Source: Tilletia caries (lineage: Eukaryota; Basidiomycota; Exobasidiomycetes; Tilletiales; Tilletiaceae). Taken from it: a stretch of 64,000 bases of DNA. This document shows positions 43,659 through 55,427 of this stretch, piece after piece; within the stretch, counting starts at the first letter, position 1, and the number at the start of each line of letters is the position of its first letter. Where the stretch lies: assembly GCA_032718865.1 (NCBI GenBank), contig JALUTQ010000007.1, positions 2,170,001 through 2,234,000 of the forward strand. Reading direction: 5' to 3'. The position numbers were made by a program, and so were the translations under genes. The notes below the pieces were generated by a model. The model ran no database searches. It was not told the origin of the DNA and was given only the letters and a program-made list of their open reading frames with translations.

Positions 43659-45018
43659 TCATTCCTCGTCGTCGTCGCTTGCCTCCTCCGCAACCTCATC
43701 GCCGTCCTCCTCCTCATCATCATCATCATCCTCCTCGTCATCATCCGATTCCTCCATCGCCTGCTCAACAGCCTTGGCCCCCTTAAGCAACTTCCTCTTC
43801 TTCCTCTCCACATCCTTCGCCTCCTTAGCCGCCCGCTTAGCCGCCTTAAGCTCGCGGACCTCCTTAGCCTTGGCAGACTCCTGCTCCATGCCGACCCATC
43901 GCTCGGCAAGGGAGGACGTCCAGACGGGCAAGGCCATACTGGACCCCGTCTTCAGTTCGATAGCCTGGACGTTATTCCACCGAGACCGCGTGGCGGGTGT
44001 TTCAGCCGTTGCGGAGGCAGGGTCGTCAGAGTCGATCGGCTTGAGACGCTGGATGACCGCTGGGATGGCTGCCTCGAGGTTGTCTACGAGCTGTTGCGGG
44101 GTGTGGGCGACGAGGGATCCGATGCGGATGGTGAGGCAGGATCCGCGGGTGGGGTTGTAGTATGTTGATCCGATGGCGCGGTCGAGTTCTTGTGCCAGAT
44201 GGCGGGTGTGGGTGAGCTTGACGGGGATGGGAGGTCTACAAACGCAGCGCAAGAAGGGGGTGAGTTGAGTTTTGTCTTAGATGCAGGTACGCGAAGTCAA
44301 TAGGAGGAGACTCACTTCTTGCTGTCCATCCACTTCTTGCCGAGAAGACGGGGCATCATGCCAACGACGCGGTCGTCGACAAGGAAGAGGTCATGGTCGG
44401 ACATGAGCTGTCTCCTTGCCTCAAAGGGAGCAAACTTGCCCTTGAGCTTGGTGACGCCTACGACACGAGCAATGGAGCGGATGTTAAGCGAGGCAAGCAG
44501 ATCCTTGTACTCGCGCTGCGGGTCCTTCACGATCAGACAGACGCTGGCAGATTCGGAGGAGAGGAGCGGGTGTGGGAGTGCCACCTGTGCTGGTTTTGGG
44601 AAGGGGGACGATGAGGACGGCGGTGCGAGACGCTTGAGAGCGAATTGGAGGAAGAGGTTGTCGTCGCGTGCTGTGGGAGTGTTGGGGAGGATGTCTGCTG
44701 TTGTGGCTCCTGCTGCTGCTGTGCGCTTTTGGCGATGTGCGATGAGGGCGTTGATGGCTTTGAGGGCTTGTGCTTGTGAGACGCGTCTGTCGGTGGGAGT
44801 TGGTTCTTGCTGGGGTTGTTGTTGGACTGGCTGCTGCTTTGCTTTTCCCTTTGATGGTTCTGGCGCGAGCTTGATGGACGCTGTTGATTCGTCCCCGGTG
44901 GACTTCTTGGTCTTTGTGGCCTTGGCCGTCTTGGCTGCCTTGGTGGTGGGTGAAGCGGCAGTCGGAGCTGGAGCAGCGGCAGGAGCTGTTGTTGCCTTAG
45001 CCTTAGCCTTTGGACTTG

Positions 45019-45051
<33 letters not shown>

Positions 45052-45091
45052 TCTGTGTCTTTGCGACCTTGGATCGTGGAGCGCGTGCCAT
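43659..45091 (-). CDS. UTP30: Ribosomal L1-domain protein, Utp30/Cic1 type
   Basis: Two exons on the minus strand: 45091-44316 and 44235-43659, giving 450 residues. An Ala/Lys-rich N-terminal arm (with a 9-10 Ala run) precedes a ribosomal L1-like domain running from DRRVSQAQALKAINALI through the DLFLVDDRVVGMMPRLLGKKWMDSK segment to YYNPTRGSCLTIRIG and WNNVQAIELKTGSSMALPVW. The C-terminus is a basic helix (KEVRELKAAKRAAKEAKDVERKKRK) then a strongly acidic tail (DDDEEDDDDDEEEDGDE). This layout is that of Utp30/Cic1/RSL1D1, nucleolar factors in ribosome biogenesis that use an L1 fold to bind pre-rRNA. Whether it is the Utp30 (small-subunit) or Cic1/Nsa3 (large-subunit) member cannot be fixed by eye. 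Confidence 0.85.
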
Positions 45092-45346
45092 TGTCGATGC
45101 TGTGTGCTGAGTGAGTGAGTGAGTGAGTGAGTGAGTGTGAGGATGAGGTCGAAGGTCGAAGGTGGAAGCGATGCGAAGGAGAGAAAGAAAAAAAAAGTCG
45201 AGATGAGACAGTTGCGGATAAACTCGGCTTATCTTATCTTATCGCTATCTCCGCAGAAAGCAGCTTACCTCCGACATCTCATTCATCCATTCAATTCTTG
45301 AGCTTCTCGACATCGACGAGCTCGAGCAGAGAACTTGCGCAACTCG
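45092..45346. promoter_or_regulatory. Divergent promoter of UTP30 and RAD17 with GAGT microsatellite and GATA sites
   Basis: A (GAGT)n microsatellite runs at about 45109-45137. The sequence TTATCTTATCTTATC at about 45231-45245 gives three tandem GATAA cores on the minus strand, the binding site of fungal GATA factors. An A run lies at about 45187-45198. Confidence 0.5.
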
Positions 45347-45369
45347 ATGCCGCCGCCGTCCAGCTCAGC

Positions 45370-45403
<34 letters not shown>

Positions 45404-48400
45404 GTGCGAGGGGGAGGGGGAGGAAGACAGTCACCGGCTAAGAAGGCAGCTGGGAAGAACAAGTCGGCTTCTGCTTCTGCTTCTGCTTCTGCTTCCACTG
45501 CTCCTGCTCCTCCTGCTGGCTCACTCTCCCACTCCCACTCCCACTCCCAGTCCAAACTCAGCTTCTCAAGCAAACCACGCCCAGACCAGCACTCCTACTT
45601 CCTCTCCCCCTCTCCACCCAGACCCGCACTCAACACTACCACCACCAAGGCAAGCAGCACTCAGCATGCTCACAGCACAGCAACACCCCCGCCATCGTCC
45701 GAACTCTGGGTAGACAGATTCCCACCATCAACAACAGCAGGCCTAGCCGTACACCGCGCCAAAATCGACCAGGTGCGCTCCTGGCTCACAGAAGCTCTCG
45801 ACGGTCCACCCGCCCTCCGCGCATACCGCCGTCTCCTCGTCCTCACAGGTCCCAGCGGCGCAGGCAAGAGCGCAACCATTCGCGCACTCGCATCACAGCA
45901 CGAGCTCAACTTCGATATCGTCGAGTGGGAGAATACGTGGGGGAACAATATCGGTGCGGAGCTTGTGCAGCCGGGACCTTCTTCGTCGTCGTCCTTTGGC
46001 AATGCGGCTTCGGCACGCTCTCGGCTCGTGCCATCGTCCCAGTCTGCTACCCAGCTCTTTGCTGACTTCCTCGCCAGCTCCAGTCGGTTCGGAACTTTGA
46101 ATATGCGCACGGATGAAGGTGTTCCAGAGGAGAGCCAGGCTTCGACCAGCGCACAACCTACGCCGCCCAGCCAAGCTCGCTCCATCCTCACGCCACCCAC
46201 GATCTCCCAGCGTCTCATGCCCCCACCACCCCCTCCCTCCAAATCCAAGGCAACCTCTCAAGCTTCCCACCCACCCTCGTCCCAACCGAGCTCAGCCAAC
46301 ACAGCACGGCGCATCATCCTCCTCGACGATCTGCCGAACCTCTCCCACCCACCAACAAGGCTCGCATTCCAATCCACACTCGCCGCCCTCCTCGCCCACA
46401 CACAAGCACAGGCGAAACAGTACGCAGCTGCGGAACGACTGGCCAAGCAGCGGAAGGGCTCCATAAACAGCTCGCTTCAGCTGCAACTGCCTCCGCCCAT
46501 CGTCCTCCTGCTCTCCGACTCTACGGGTAGAGAGGGGGACGCGTCCGTTGCTAGTGATGCCTTGGCAGGAAGGAGTAGTTCTTTGGCCTGGCGCAAGGAC
46601 GAAGAGCTCAACTTGCGCACCGTATTGGGCGACGAACTCAGGAGAGATCCCCGCGTAGCTGATATCAAGTGAGTGCCGGGGACGGACATTCTAATTGAAT
46701 ATGCTGGGTTCTCAGTGTTCTTCCCCCCTTTTCTGACTCCATCTCCCCTTTTATTTCCAGATTCAATCCTGTCGCGCCAACGATCCTCAAGAAGGCTCTG
46801 ACAAGAATCCTCGACCTCGTCTATGCCTCAGCTCCCACCACCACCACCAAAGCAACAAATACAGCAAGCCCACAACAACAATCAGGATCTCAGCAACAAA
46901 GTAGTCGATCCCGATCCAACCTCGCGCCCAAAACAACAACAACAACGACGTCCGTGACGAAGCCAAAGCGAGATAAAGCCTTCGAAACCGAGCTCATCCG
47001 GCTCCTCGTCTCCGAGGGAGGAGCTGCCCAAGAGGAGCTCCAGAACGACGGTGCTGGTAATGGGAAGGGAAAGAATGCCAAACGGACCGCCATCGAACGG
47101 CCCACCGGCGGGGACCTCCGCTCAGCCATCACCCAGATGCAGTTCGTCCTCGAACATCCTTCCTTGTCGTCCTCTCCGTCTCAATCTCGTCATCAGGGAG
47201 GTCGAGGTCGGGCGGTGAAGCGGGATCGGGCGGGGGAGGCGCTGGGGAAGGATGATGGGGGCGGGAGGAAGGCTGGGAAGGGAAAAGAGAGGGAGGGGGT
47301 GGGAGATGGTGGGCCCAAGGTCCGGGCTCGACAGATGTGAGTTTTCCCCTCCTAAACCCCCATATCGCATTCATTCCGAAGCCCACTCATGCACCGACAC
47401 GTGGCGTACATGCGTGCATGGGAGAAAGAAAGCTGGGGGGGCTCACAAATTTCCAAAAACTCCCCATTCTCTTCTAGTCTCGCGACGGTCTCCCGTCGAG
47501 AATCGAATCTCCCCCTCTTCCACGCGGTCGGGAGGGTGCTGTACAACAAACGCGTCGGCGATCCCGGTGGCTCGGACGACGAGTCCGCCCTTCCTCCTCC
47601 TCCCAGGAGTTCTTCGACGACGACGACGAAAAGTCGAGTGGGGAAGAAGGGGGACGAGGCGATGTCGGAGGGAGGGGAGGAGAGGACGATGGCGGGGAAT
47701 GCGGATGGGGCGTTGGCGAAGCTGTGTGGCGTTCGCGCTGGGGCTGGGGAGCCGGAGGGGATGTGGACGGAGTTGCCGGATCATATGAAAGAGCTAGAGC
47801 GCAGAACGAGCAAGATCAACCTCGAGGTAAGAGAGAACCAGCCTTACGGTCGGAAGGGACCCCATTATTCCTCGCTGGGGTTATAAGAGATAACTTCTCT
47901 GTAGGCTGACTCAATCTCTCCTCCCTCCCTGGCCCCCCTTCTCTCCCCGGCAAAAGGCGCTCTGGGCCCAATCGCCAGTGGACCCGTCCTTGCTACAGCT
48001 CTACCTGCACCACAACTTCCCCACCTTCTGTGCTGAGATCGAGGAGTGCTCTGCGGGGCTGGAGTATATCAGCTCGGCTGATTCTGATTTGCGGATCTGG
48101 ACGGAGTCGGTGAGTCACTCCCCCTCCTGATCCCTTCTTTGAGCGTCCCTGTCGATAGGCTCAACATGCATGGGCTCCCTTTGATTACCCACCCCCCCCT
48201 CTCCGTTTCGTTCCGTTGCGGGAAACTCCAAAAAGTGGACACACACCTCCCTCAGCGCATACTACGCCTTCCTCCTCTCCACCGGCGGCATCATCCTCTC
48301 CCTCCCCTCCCCGATCCCTCCCACCAACAACACACAATCGTCCAGCGGCGGAGCCGGAGGGCCGATGAACGGACGGACCCGACATCGTCAGATCCGCAAG

Positions 48401-49235
48401 TCCGCTTTCTTCGATGCGTTCAAGCGGATGAGGGACCTGGGCGAGTCGTTGGATGATGTGCAGGGGTGGATGTTGCGGACTTCTGTTGGCTCTGCGGGTG
48501 CGGGTGCGGCTGGGACTTTGGGGTCCTTGGGTCGGTCCGCGGGGAGTCATGCGAGCGCCGCTGGTGTCGGAGTCACGGCGGAACTGTCGAGCTTGAGCAC
48601 GGTTTCTAGGACGGCGATGGCGGTGGAGGTTGTGCCTTTGCTTGCGAAGTTGAGCCGCAGTTCGGACGGGGTGGGGGCAGGTGGGAATACCAGTGGCCTC
48701 AGGACCAGCAAGCTTCACTCTGGAGGTACGTCTGGTACGTCTTCCTCCTCGGGACGCATGCCTTCCTATTATCTCTCTTCCGTCCACAGGTCTTGCTGAC
48801 GCAATTTAGGTTCTTGCAGGACAATCAACACCTCGCTCATCTACAAGCAAAGCTACCCGTTACGCGTACCCACCCTCGATCGTCCACATCGGCCAATTCG
48901 ACCATCTGACCGCCTCCCAAGCGGCCCAGTCCGCGTTCGCCCTGCGGACCGAAGCCCTGGACGATTCGGGCTTGCTGGGCGGCGCCGACGATGGCGAAGA
49001 TGACGCTGATGATGCGGGCGCGGTAGTAGCGAGGGCGGGCGCGGATGGGACGGCTGGGGGTACGTACGGATCGGCTTGGACGGAGCAGGTCAAGGACGAG
49101 CTGTCGCAGGGTGGGGATGGAGATGGGGACGAAGTCGGAGTCGGGGAGCTTGATGGGATGCTACTCGGAGACGTCGAGGGTGATAGCGATCCAGGCCTGA
49201 TGGATTCGGAGGACGAGATCCTATCTGACGAGTGA
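45347..49235 (+). CDS. RAD17: Checkpoint clamp loader Rad17 (Rad24)
   Basis: Six exons: 45347-46668, 46761-47336, 47478-47826, 47957-48109, 48236-48725, 48820-49235, giving 1101 residues. The family start ELWVDRFPPSTTAGLAVHRAKI is at about 119-140, the P-loop GPSGAGKS at 168-175 and the Walker B IILLDDLPNL is further on. Then KFNPVAPTILKKAL, SNLPLFHAVGRVLYNKR and QLYLHHNFPTFCAEIEE match the Rad17 conserved blocks. Rad17 with Rfc2-5 loads the 9-1-1 clamp at damaged DNA to start checkpoint signalling. The protein is long for the family because of Ser-, Gly- and Ala-rich inserts, including a ~12-Ser run at residues 8-19 coded by a TCG/TCA repeat. Introns 3 and 4 end in CAAAAG and AAAAAG. The C-terminus is acidic. 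Confidence 0.92.
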
Positions 49236-50352
49236 GGAGGCACCACCCTCGAAGGCCTTTCCGACGAACGGATCGAACAGAGGCGGAGGGCTTCAGGCTT
49301 GAGGTGTGTGACAGCAGATTACCAAATGTTCTGTGTGAGTTGAATTCATTGCTTGTTCATTCGGTTCTTGGGGTTGCAAGGGCAGGCTATATAGCCAAAT
49401 ATGTGTGAGGTTCGGATCAATGCAGAAGGGGGAGGAGATGGGAGGGAATGGGGAGGAAGTAGGCGATCGAAAGCAGAGAAGGGGGAAAAAGAGGGAAATG
49501 AAGGCAGCAGCAACGTTTTGTGGCCCCTGTCGGGACCGAGGTATCCTGCGAGAGGTATGTATAGCGAGCGCCAGAAAGGATGGAAGCAAGGTTTTTTTTC
49601 TTTGGGAAACGGCGGAGAGAGGAAGAACGACAGTCGCGGCAGGAGATGAGAAAGAAGGATGACAATTAACCTGCCCGACCAGAAGAGGGGGCTAACGACG
49701 GCAGCAAAAAAATGGTTCGCAAGCAAGAGGCCCAGGCCCGAAACGGAAGTTGGGGGGGGATATAATGGCCGGACCTGGACCGTTCGTGACTTGAGCAGGA
49801 GGAGGGAGAGAAAGCGAAAAAAAAGGGGGGGTGGAAAAGAAGGAAGAAGGAGCACTTGCGGTTGTGTGTGGAAAGGGTGAGCACCGAGCGGCCGGAGGAT
49901 CCAGGCTTCGAGCCTCGAAGCAAGCCGCGCTTGGAGGAGCAAGGGATTATGTTGGTCCATCGATAGTAGGATGGGTATGGGAAGGCGTGATGTGTGTGTA
50001 ACTCTATGTGCCAGATCTGGATGGCGAGTTGGCGAGCCCCCGGGTAAGCAGCAAGAGAGCCGAGCGGGCGCTGCTCATACCGACCCGAGGACCCGAGGCG
50101 CAGGTACCTTCTCCGCAGACGTGATGGCTGCGCTAGCCGCGACGGTGTGTGTGTGGGCGGTGATCGCGGTGATCCATGCGCTCTCGTTCCAGCCCTTGTC
50201 CCGAGTGATAACGAAGCGCGCTGCTAACGGCGGTCCCTGCCTGCTGACTTGTGACTTCGACCGAAAAAAGAACAGGAAACGTTCTGCCCCTGAGCGACTT
50301 GTCGATGGCCCAGAACGCGCGTGAGAGTCGATGGCTCTCTGATTGATCGAAG
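49236..50352. other. Intergenic region between convergent RAD17 and Zn2Cys6 genes
   Basis: About 1.1 kb with G/A-rich plus-strand sequence (49410-49880) and several homopolymer runs (T8 near 49592, A8 near 49818). Reading frames on either strand are low-complexity. No gene or inverted repeat is supported. Confidence 0.5.
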
Positions 50353-52899
50353 TCAATCGGATTCCTCGGAAAGCCGTCTCCTCTTCACTCCTCTGTCCCC
50401 ATCATCGCCATGCATCGGACGATCATCTGAAGGACGGGCGTGCTGGAGCTGATGCGATTGCTCTTCATGTTGAGGTTGAGGCTGCTCTTCGATGTGATGC
50501 TGATGTTGATGTTGATGTTGATGCGGGTACTGCTGCTGATGAAGCTGGTGCTGCGGTTGTCGCTGCTGCTGTCCTGGTTGCTGTTGAGATTGGTGATGCA
50601 CCGCCCTAATCGGGGCCGGGAACAGCTGCGCCTGATGAAGGCTGTTGGACGGCGACGCAGTCGACCCTACGTCCGTTGTTGCACGTTGCCGGCCTCGGGA
50701 GCCGGACCTCCATGCGTCAATAGCTGACACCGTTGGCAGCTCCGGTGGGGTCCGCGGCTTCGTCAGCGCTCCTTGCTCAGCAATCTCCCTCATCTGACCA
50801 GTGTCTCTCTCCGAACCACGCTCCTCCCGCGGTCCGCTCCAGGAGGAAGGGCGCTCCGGCACACTCTCAAGGCCGACAGGCAACGCGCTCCGTGGGTACT
50901 CGTCGGAGTATTGACCCTGACCAACCCTCGTTTCGCTGCTCTGTTGGCCGGGTGCAAAGCCAGGGCTGCCCCGGCTGCCAAACATGGTAGAGGATGTTCG
51001 AGGCGGTATCTGCACTCGCTCGTCGGTCCCCGAGCCCGATGTGCGCGGCCGAACATGTCCACCGCGCAAAGTTGACGGAACTGGAGATGGACCACGAAGT
51101 GCCGACGGTCCCGAGGGATGAATGTGCGGCGGCGGCGCCCCCTGCGGCGTGCGGCTTATATTCCTCAGATCCACATGTGCCCCCTCGTGGCGCAGCCGAG
51201 GACTCAGATGCGTAGAGGCTTGGATTTGCGGCGATGTTCCATGCCCGATGCGTTCCGCTGCTGCCAGCCTCTCGGCGCCGTGAACAGCTGTTGACGGCGG
51301 TGACACAGAATAGGACGGATTCTGTCGGGGATGTCGTGGATGTGAAGACATCGAAGAAAGTATTCCTTGGACGTCTTGGCCTAGCTCGTGTAGCGCGTTC
51401 TCGACTCGAATCAGACGAGCCAGTATCTCGTGTTCAAAAGGGGTGGTGGCAGGATGCGTCATGTTCCCCGGCGGCGGGATGGATCTAGAGCTCGCCATCG
51501 ATGACCCGACAGTCCCGACGTTTGGCCACGACTGTGACTGACTGATTGTGTTCGTAGGCGGATAGCTTGAGAACGCTTGCGTTGAGGGAGGAGGGGCCAT
51601 ACGACCTCCATGCCGATCGTGCCACGAGTTCGGACCAGAACTCGATGTACCCGGCTGAAAGCGAGGGTGTGAAGTGGTGCTCGACGGTGATTCAGCGGGT
51701 ATAGAAGGCGCCGGTCCGTAAGGACCCGAAAAGTGCGTAGACCGTGGGTGACCCTGAGTTTGCGTCAGGGCGGGGATCGTGGTTGCGGCTCTGCCGTGCG
51801 CAACAAATTGCGGCTGGCTGACTGCGCCCGGTGTGAAAGAGGAGAGCGCAGCCGCTGGGGGAGGATACATCGGCTGCGGAGGCGTACGTGACAGGACTGG
51901 CGACGATGAACTGCTTCCTGGAAAGTACCCATGGTCCATAGCCAGAGCCAGAGCCCCTCCAGAGGGACTGGACGGCATCGACCCAACCACGCCCTCACGG
52001 AACCCGGAGGCAGAGGATCCTGGTATGCCCATAGGCCCACCGACGTTCTGGCGCTGGTGTGGAGTATTCAGTTCGACTGCGTTTCCAAGACCAACCCCAC
52101 GTTGGCCCCCATCAAACTTGCATTCTGCACCTTGTGCGATGCATCGTCCGCACGGTTGCTGTCCCTACAAATGATCAATAATGGAAGCTGAGTTGGTCAG
52201 CTTTTGACGGAAGCCAATGGTTCGAAGGAAGCGAAAGGCTGCTCACATCACAACGTAGCTTTTGACCTGTTCCAAGTGGGGAATGGTGCAATAAGAGAGA
52301 AAGGTGGCAGAATCAGTGAAAGGGCTGTTTATGAGGGCTACCAGTGTTTCAGATTAGGAGCGCAACTCACCTCGACATCTCATACAGGCCTGAGGTGCCC
52401 TCCTTCTCTTTGTCGCCTTCCCGCGATCCATGCCTCTGGTGGAGGAGTCGATGTGTCGCCGCTGAGGAGATTGAGATGGGACTTCTGCCGTGAATGGAAG
52501 GGGTCGGCCGTCTTCACGAAGGGGCGGATGCTGGAAGGACATTCTTGTATTCGACAACTCTTCTGTTCCGCCGTCGGTAGCCGACACCATCCCCTGAAAC
52601 CGGGGGAAATGAGCAGGCCGCGAGTTCGACGGAGTCGCAAATGGTACCCCTGAACCGTGTGACGGGGATGACCAAGCGTGCCTGTGCTGTGGTGGCTGCC
52701 TCTGCTGCTGCCAGGCCACAGGCTCCTTTCTCAGATCAGCGTGGCTCTGAGCTTCGGTTGGCCGTGCCGGGGCGGGTGAACGCGGCGGCACTGGTGAGGA
52801 TGCACGCGCGGATGATTGCTGGACACCTGGAAGAGCAGAGCTGTTCTGAGTACCTGAGGGGCGCTGCGAGTTGGTAGAGGTGAAAGAGGGACTGTGCAT
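50353..52899 (-). CDS. Zn2Cys6 zinc-cluster transcription factor
   Basis: Three exons on the minus strand: 52899-52371, 52266-52247, 52164-50353, giving 786 residues. The zinc cluster is complete after splicing and fits C-x2-C-x6-C-x5-C-x2-C-x6-C exactly (ACMRCRGQKLRCDGQQPCGRC then IAQGAEC), preceded by a basic KATKRRRAPQ. Exon 2 is only 20 nt and encodes GQKLRCD in the middle of the cluster. C-terminal to it lies a possible dimerisation helix (FEHEILARLIRVENALHELGQDVQGIL); the rest is Pro/Ser/Gln-rich with a His-Gln repeat near the end and a basic KRRR. No fungal-specific regulatory middle domain is recognisable. The DNA-binding type is certain but the target is unknown. An upstream exon joined at a CCCACAG acceptor just before 52930 is possible. 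Confidence 0.85.
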
Positions 52900-55427
52900 G
52901 GAGCTGTTGCTGGCGTCAGACTTGCGAACGCGGTTCCACGACTCTCTGTGGGATCAGAAGAAGGAACGATGTAAGGAAGAGACAGCAAAAGGAGGGGAGG
53001 GGAGGGAAGGCATTAAGGGGAGAAACGGTCTCGGGGCAGAAATATACTTGCCCTTGGGATGAGGTACCGGTGAAGGTTCGCAGTGGCCAGTTCCTGCAGG
53101 CAGGTCAAGGGAAGTCCGGACTTTTTTCCGAAGGTGCAAGCGGGCGCTGCTTGGGAAGATGAAGGGACCAACGCGGCGCAGTCAGATACGGCAATGACTT
53201 ATGACGGAGGGGCGGCGCCAGCGAGGGTCGAGACCAAGTACCAATCGAGAAACGAGTTCCTTGGAAGGAATGCTTTTAGGCTGTACAGCTGACAGCACGC
53301 CGCACCGGCCGCGCCGTAGAGACCGTGGGAAGCAGCTTTAGACCAAATGAAGTCCGCGCTGACAGCGAGCTAGAGCCGGCTGGCGTGTAATGTTTAGCCG
53401 TTTCCCGCCGTTGCCTTGGCTGGGTATGAGGCTGGGCGCAGCTTGAGCCGAGCAAAGGAAAGAGAAAAGGCGAGATGAGGTGATTCGAGATGAAGGCAAC
53501 CGGGGGAACAGGCCTCGGAATTTGTGCGGCTGTTCTTCTAGGTTTGGCGCTTAATGGGTCGATGGGATCTGGGCAAGCCGGTCGCGATGACCGGGAAGAC
53601 CGATGCGTGATGAGGAGGCGCTGGTCCGGCTCTCGTTGCGCTGAAGGACCGGCCAAATCCGAGAATTCCAGGCGCGGCAGGCGAGTTGAGCGGCAGCACG
53701 TTTATGTGCGTGAGGTTGCCCTGAATGATTCGGGCTGGACGCAAGAGTCGGGGTGGTAGCGGCCGATATACTTAGGCTCCTCGTCCCCGCCAAGCGCGTT
53801 CTGGTATGGCCGGGATGGCTAAATGGCCGCAATGAGGGAGGGTAGCAGAGTTCAAGGAAGGCTGCGGGAAGGAGAATGATGAGGCTGTCTGCGAGCAGAG
53901 TTGTGGACGGTCCTCTTCAAGAACGGGGAAAAGAACAGGGTCATCCAACGCATCGCCTTTGTGGATGTCATTATTCTGCGCAAGAGGCAATAATAATGGG
54001 AGATCTGCGTCAGCGACTGTACTACTCAGTAGTACTCAGTTCTCAGAAGTCGTGCACTACCACCACATACATCCATCGTCCTGTGAAGGTTTGGTGGGTG
54101 GGGGAAGCACTAATAAGCCAGAATGTCAGTACTGCGGGGTAAGTGCTTCGGACAAACTTGAAGTGATGTAGCCGATGCTAGCGTCCATCATGCAGCATGC
54201 AGCCAGCAGCCAGAACCATATCAATATCTCAGTTGAATATGGCCAAAAATGGTTGACGGTTCCCATCGCTGCTTCCTGGCGATGGTCGATGAACCAAGAA
54301 CGAAGGCGACGAACGATGAACGACGAACGATGCACGGTGAGCAGGCAGGGCTAGACGAACCCGAAGGCCGAAGGGATGGGCCGAACATCCAGCTCTCCCG
54401 CCTGTTTCTTAAAGGCGTGTCTCGCGTCCACGGCGGATTCTGGATGGAACACAGCGCACAGCGGTGCAAGCGTATATTATTGTGGGCGCGCGCTATACAG
54501 AGCCAGTCAGTAGTAGTCAGACAAGAGAACGACACAAATAATGTCGCTCCAGCTGTTCAGTACTCAGTATTCATAGCATGCCTAACATATGTAACAGCAA
54601 GTGGTTCCACTGTGATTGTCGGCTGCAACATTGGAGCCCTCCACGGCAACGCTCGATGTACAGTGTGGGACCGTTCGAGAGTAGAGGGGTAATACCCAGG
54701 TCACACAAAAGAGCTAAACATTCGCACGGCAAGCGGGAGAGGCGAAGTAGACGGCTGGGGCGCTGAGTAGGACATTAAATAACGTTACCCAGCAGCTGGT
54801 GTGAAGTACATACATAGTATATAATAATATGTGTGTGATGGTGGGAAGCCGGAAGGCCGGAAGACGTAGTCCGACGAGTTCAAGCTCCAATAATAAAGCG
54901 AGTGCTGCTCCGAACTGCTGCATACCGTATCCGTAACACGCACTAACGTACATATCTAAGCCTTTCATGCCCACACAGTAGTGAGGATAATCGGCTGCGG
55001 TGCACAGAACGCAGTTGCGGCACCTATTCACGCGACGCGTAACGCGTCAAGAAGGTTTACGCTCAGACATAAGTCCTCGGGTTCGGCAGGTAGATGCTGG
55101 AGCAGCGGTCTCAATCCCAGGCCTCAGGGCAGGTGGCCGGTGGGCCCGAGTATGTAGCACATCGCATATCCATTCCCTGATGCTGTGGAGCTTCGGGAAC
55201 GTTTCATCAAGGACCGCAGTCGTTCAGAGTGTTTGACTGCTCAGTAGTACACACATACATAGCATCAAAAGTTCATGCGTTCATGCGTTCATGCTGTCTC
55301 ACGCCTCACGTCTCCACCACCGCATTGGACACAAATCAAGGAAGGTAACTCTCACTTTCCAGCATCCTGACTTCCCAACAGTAGTAGTGTTCCACCGTCA
55401 AGCGTCAACGCCTCATCAGGCATCAGG
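52900..55427. other. Gene-poor region upstream of the mobile-element cluster
   Basis: About 2.5 kb without a supported gene. It includes the promoter side of the zinc-cluster gene and then AT-richer sequence with recurring ACTCAGTAGTAC-type motifs: a 17-nt palindrome GTACTACTCAGTAGTAC at about 54027-54043, and related copies near 54500, 54556 and 55241. A GTTCATGC tandem repeat (three units) sits at about 55270-55293. No reading frame shows a domain or plausible splice structure. Confidence 0.5.
55414..55427. repeat. CATCAGG heptamer repeat, left block (2 copies)
   Basis: Two tandem copies of CATCAGG abut the left end of the 55428-57338 element. The same heptamer flanks the other ends of both CTCAGT elements. 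Confidence 0.75.

Noticed and set aside
54000..55300. Further MITE formed by the ACTCAGTAGTAC motifs
   Set aside because: The motifs recur, but no pair of extended inverted ends with matching flanks could be traced.
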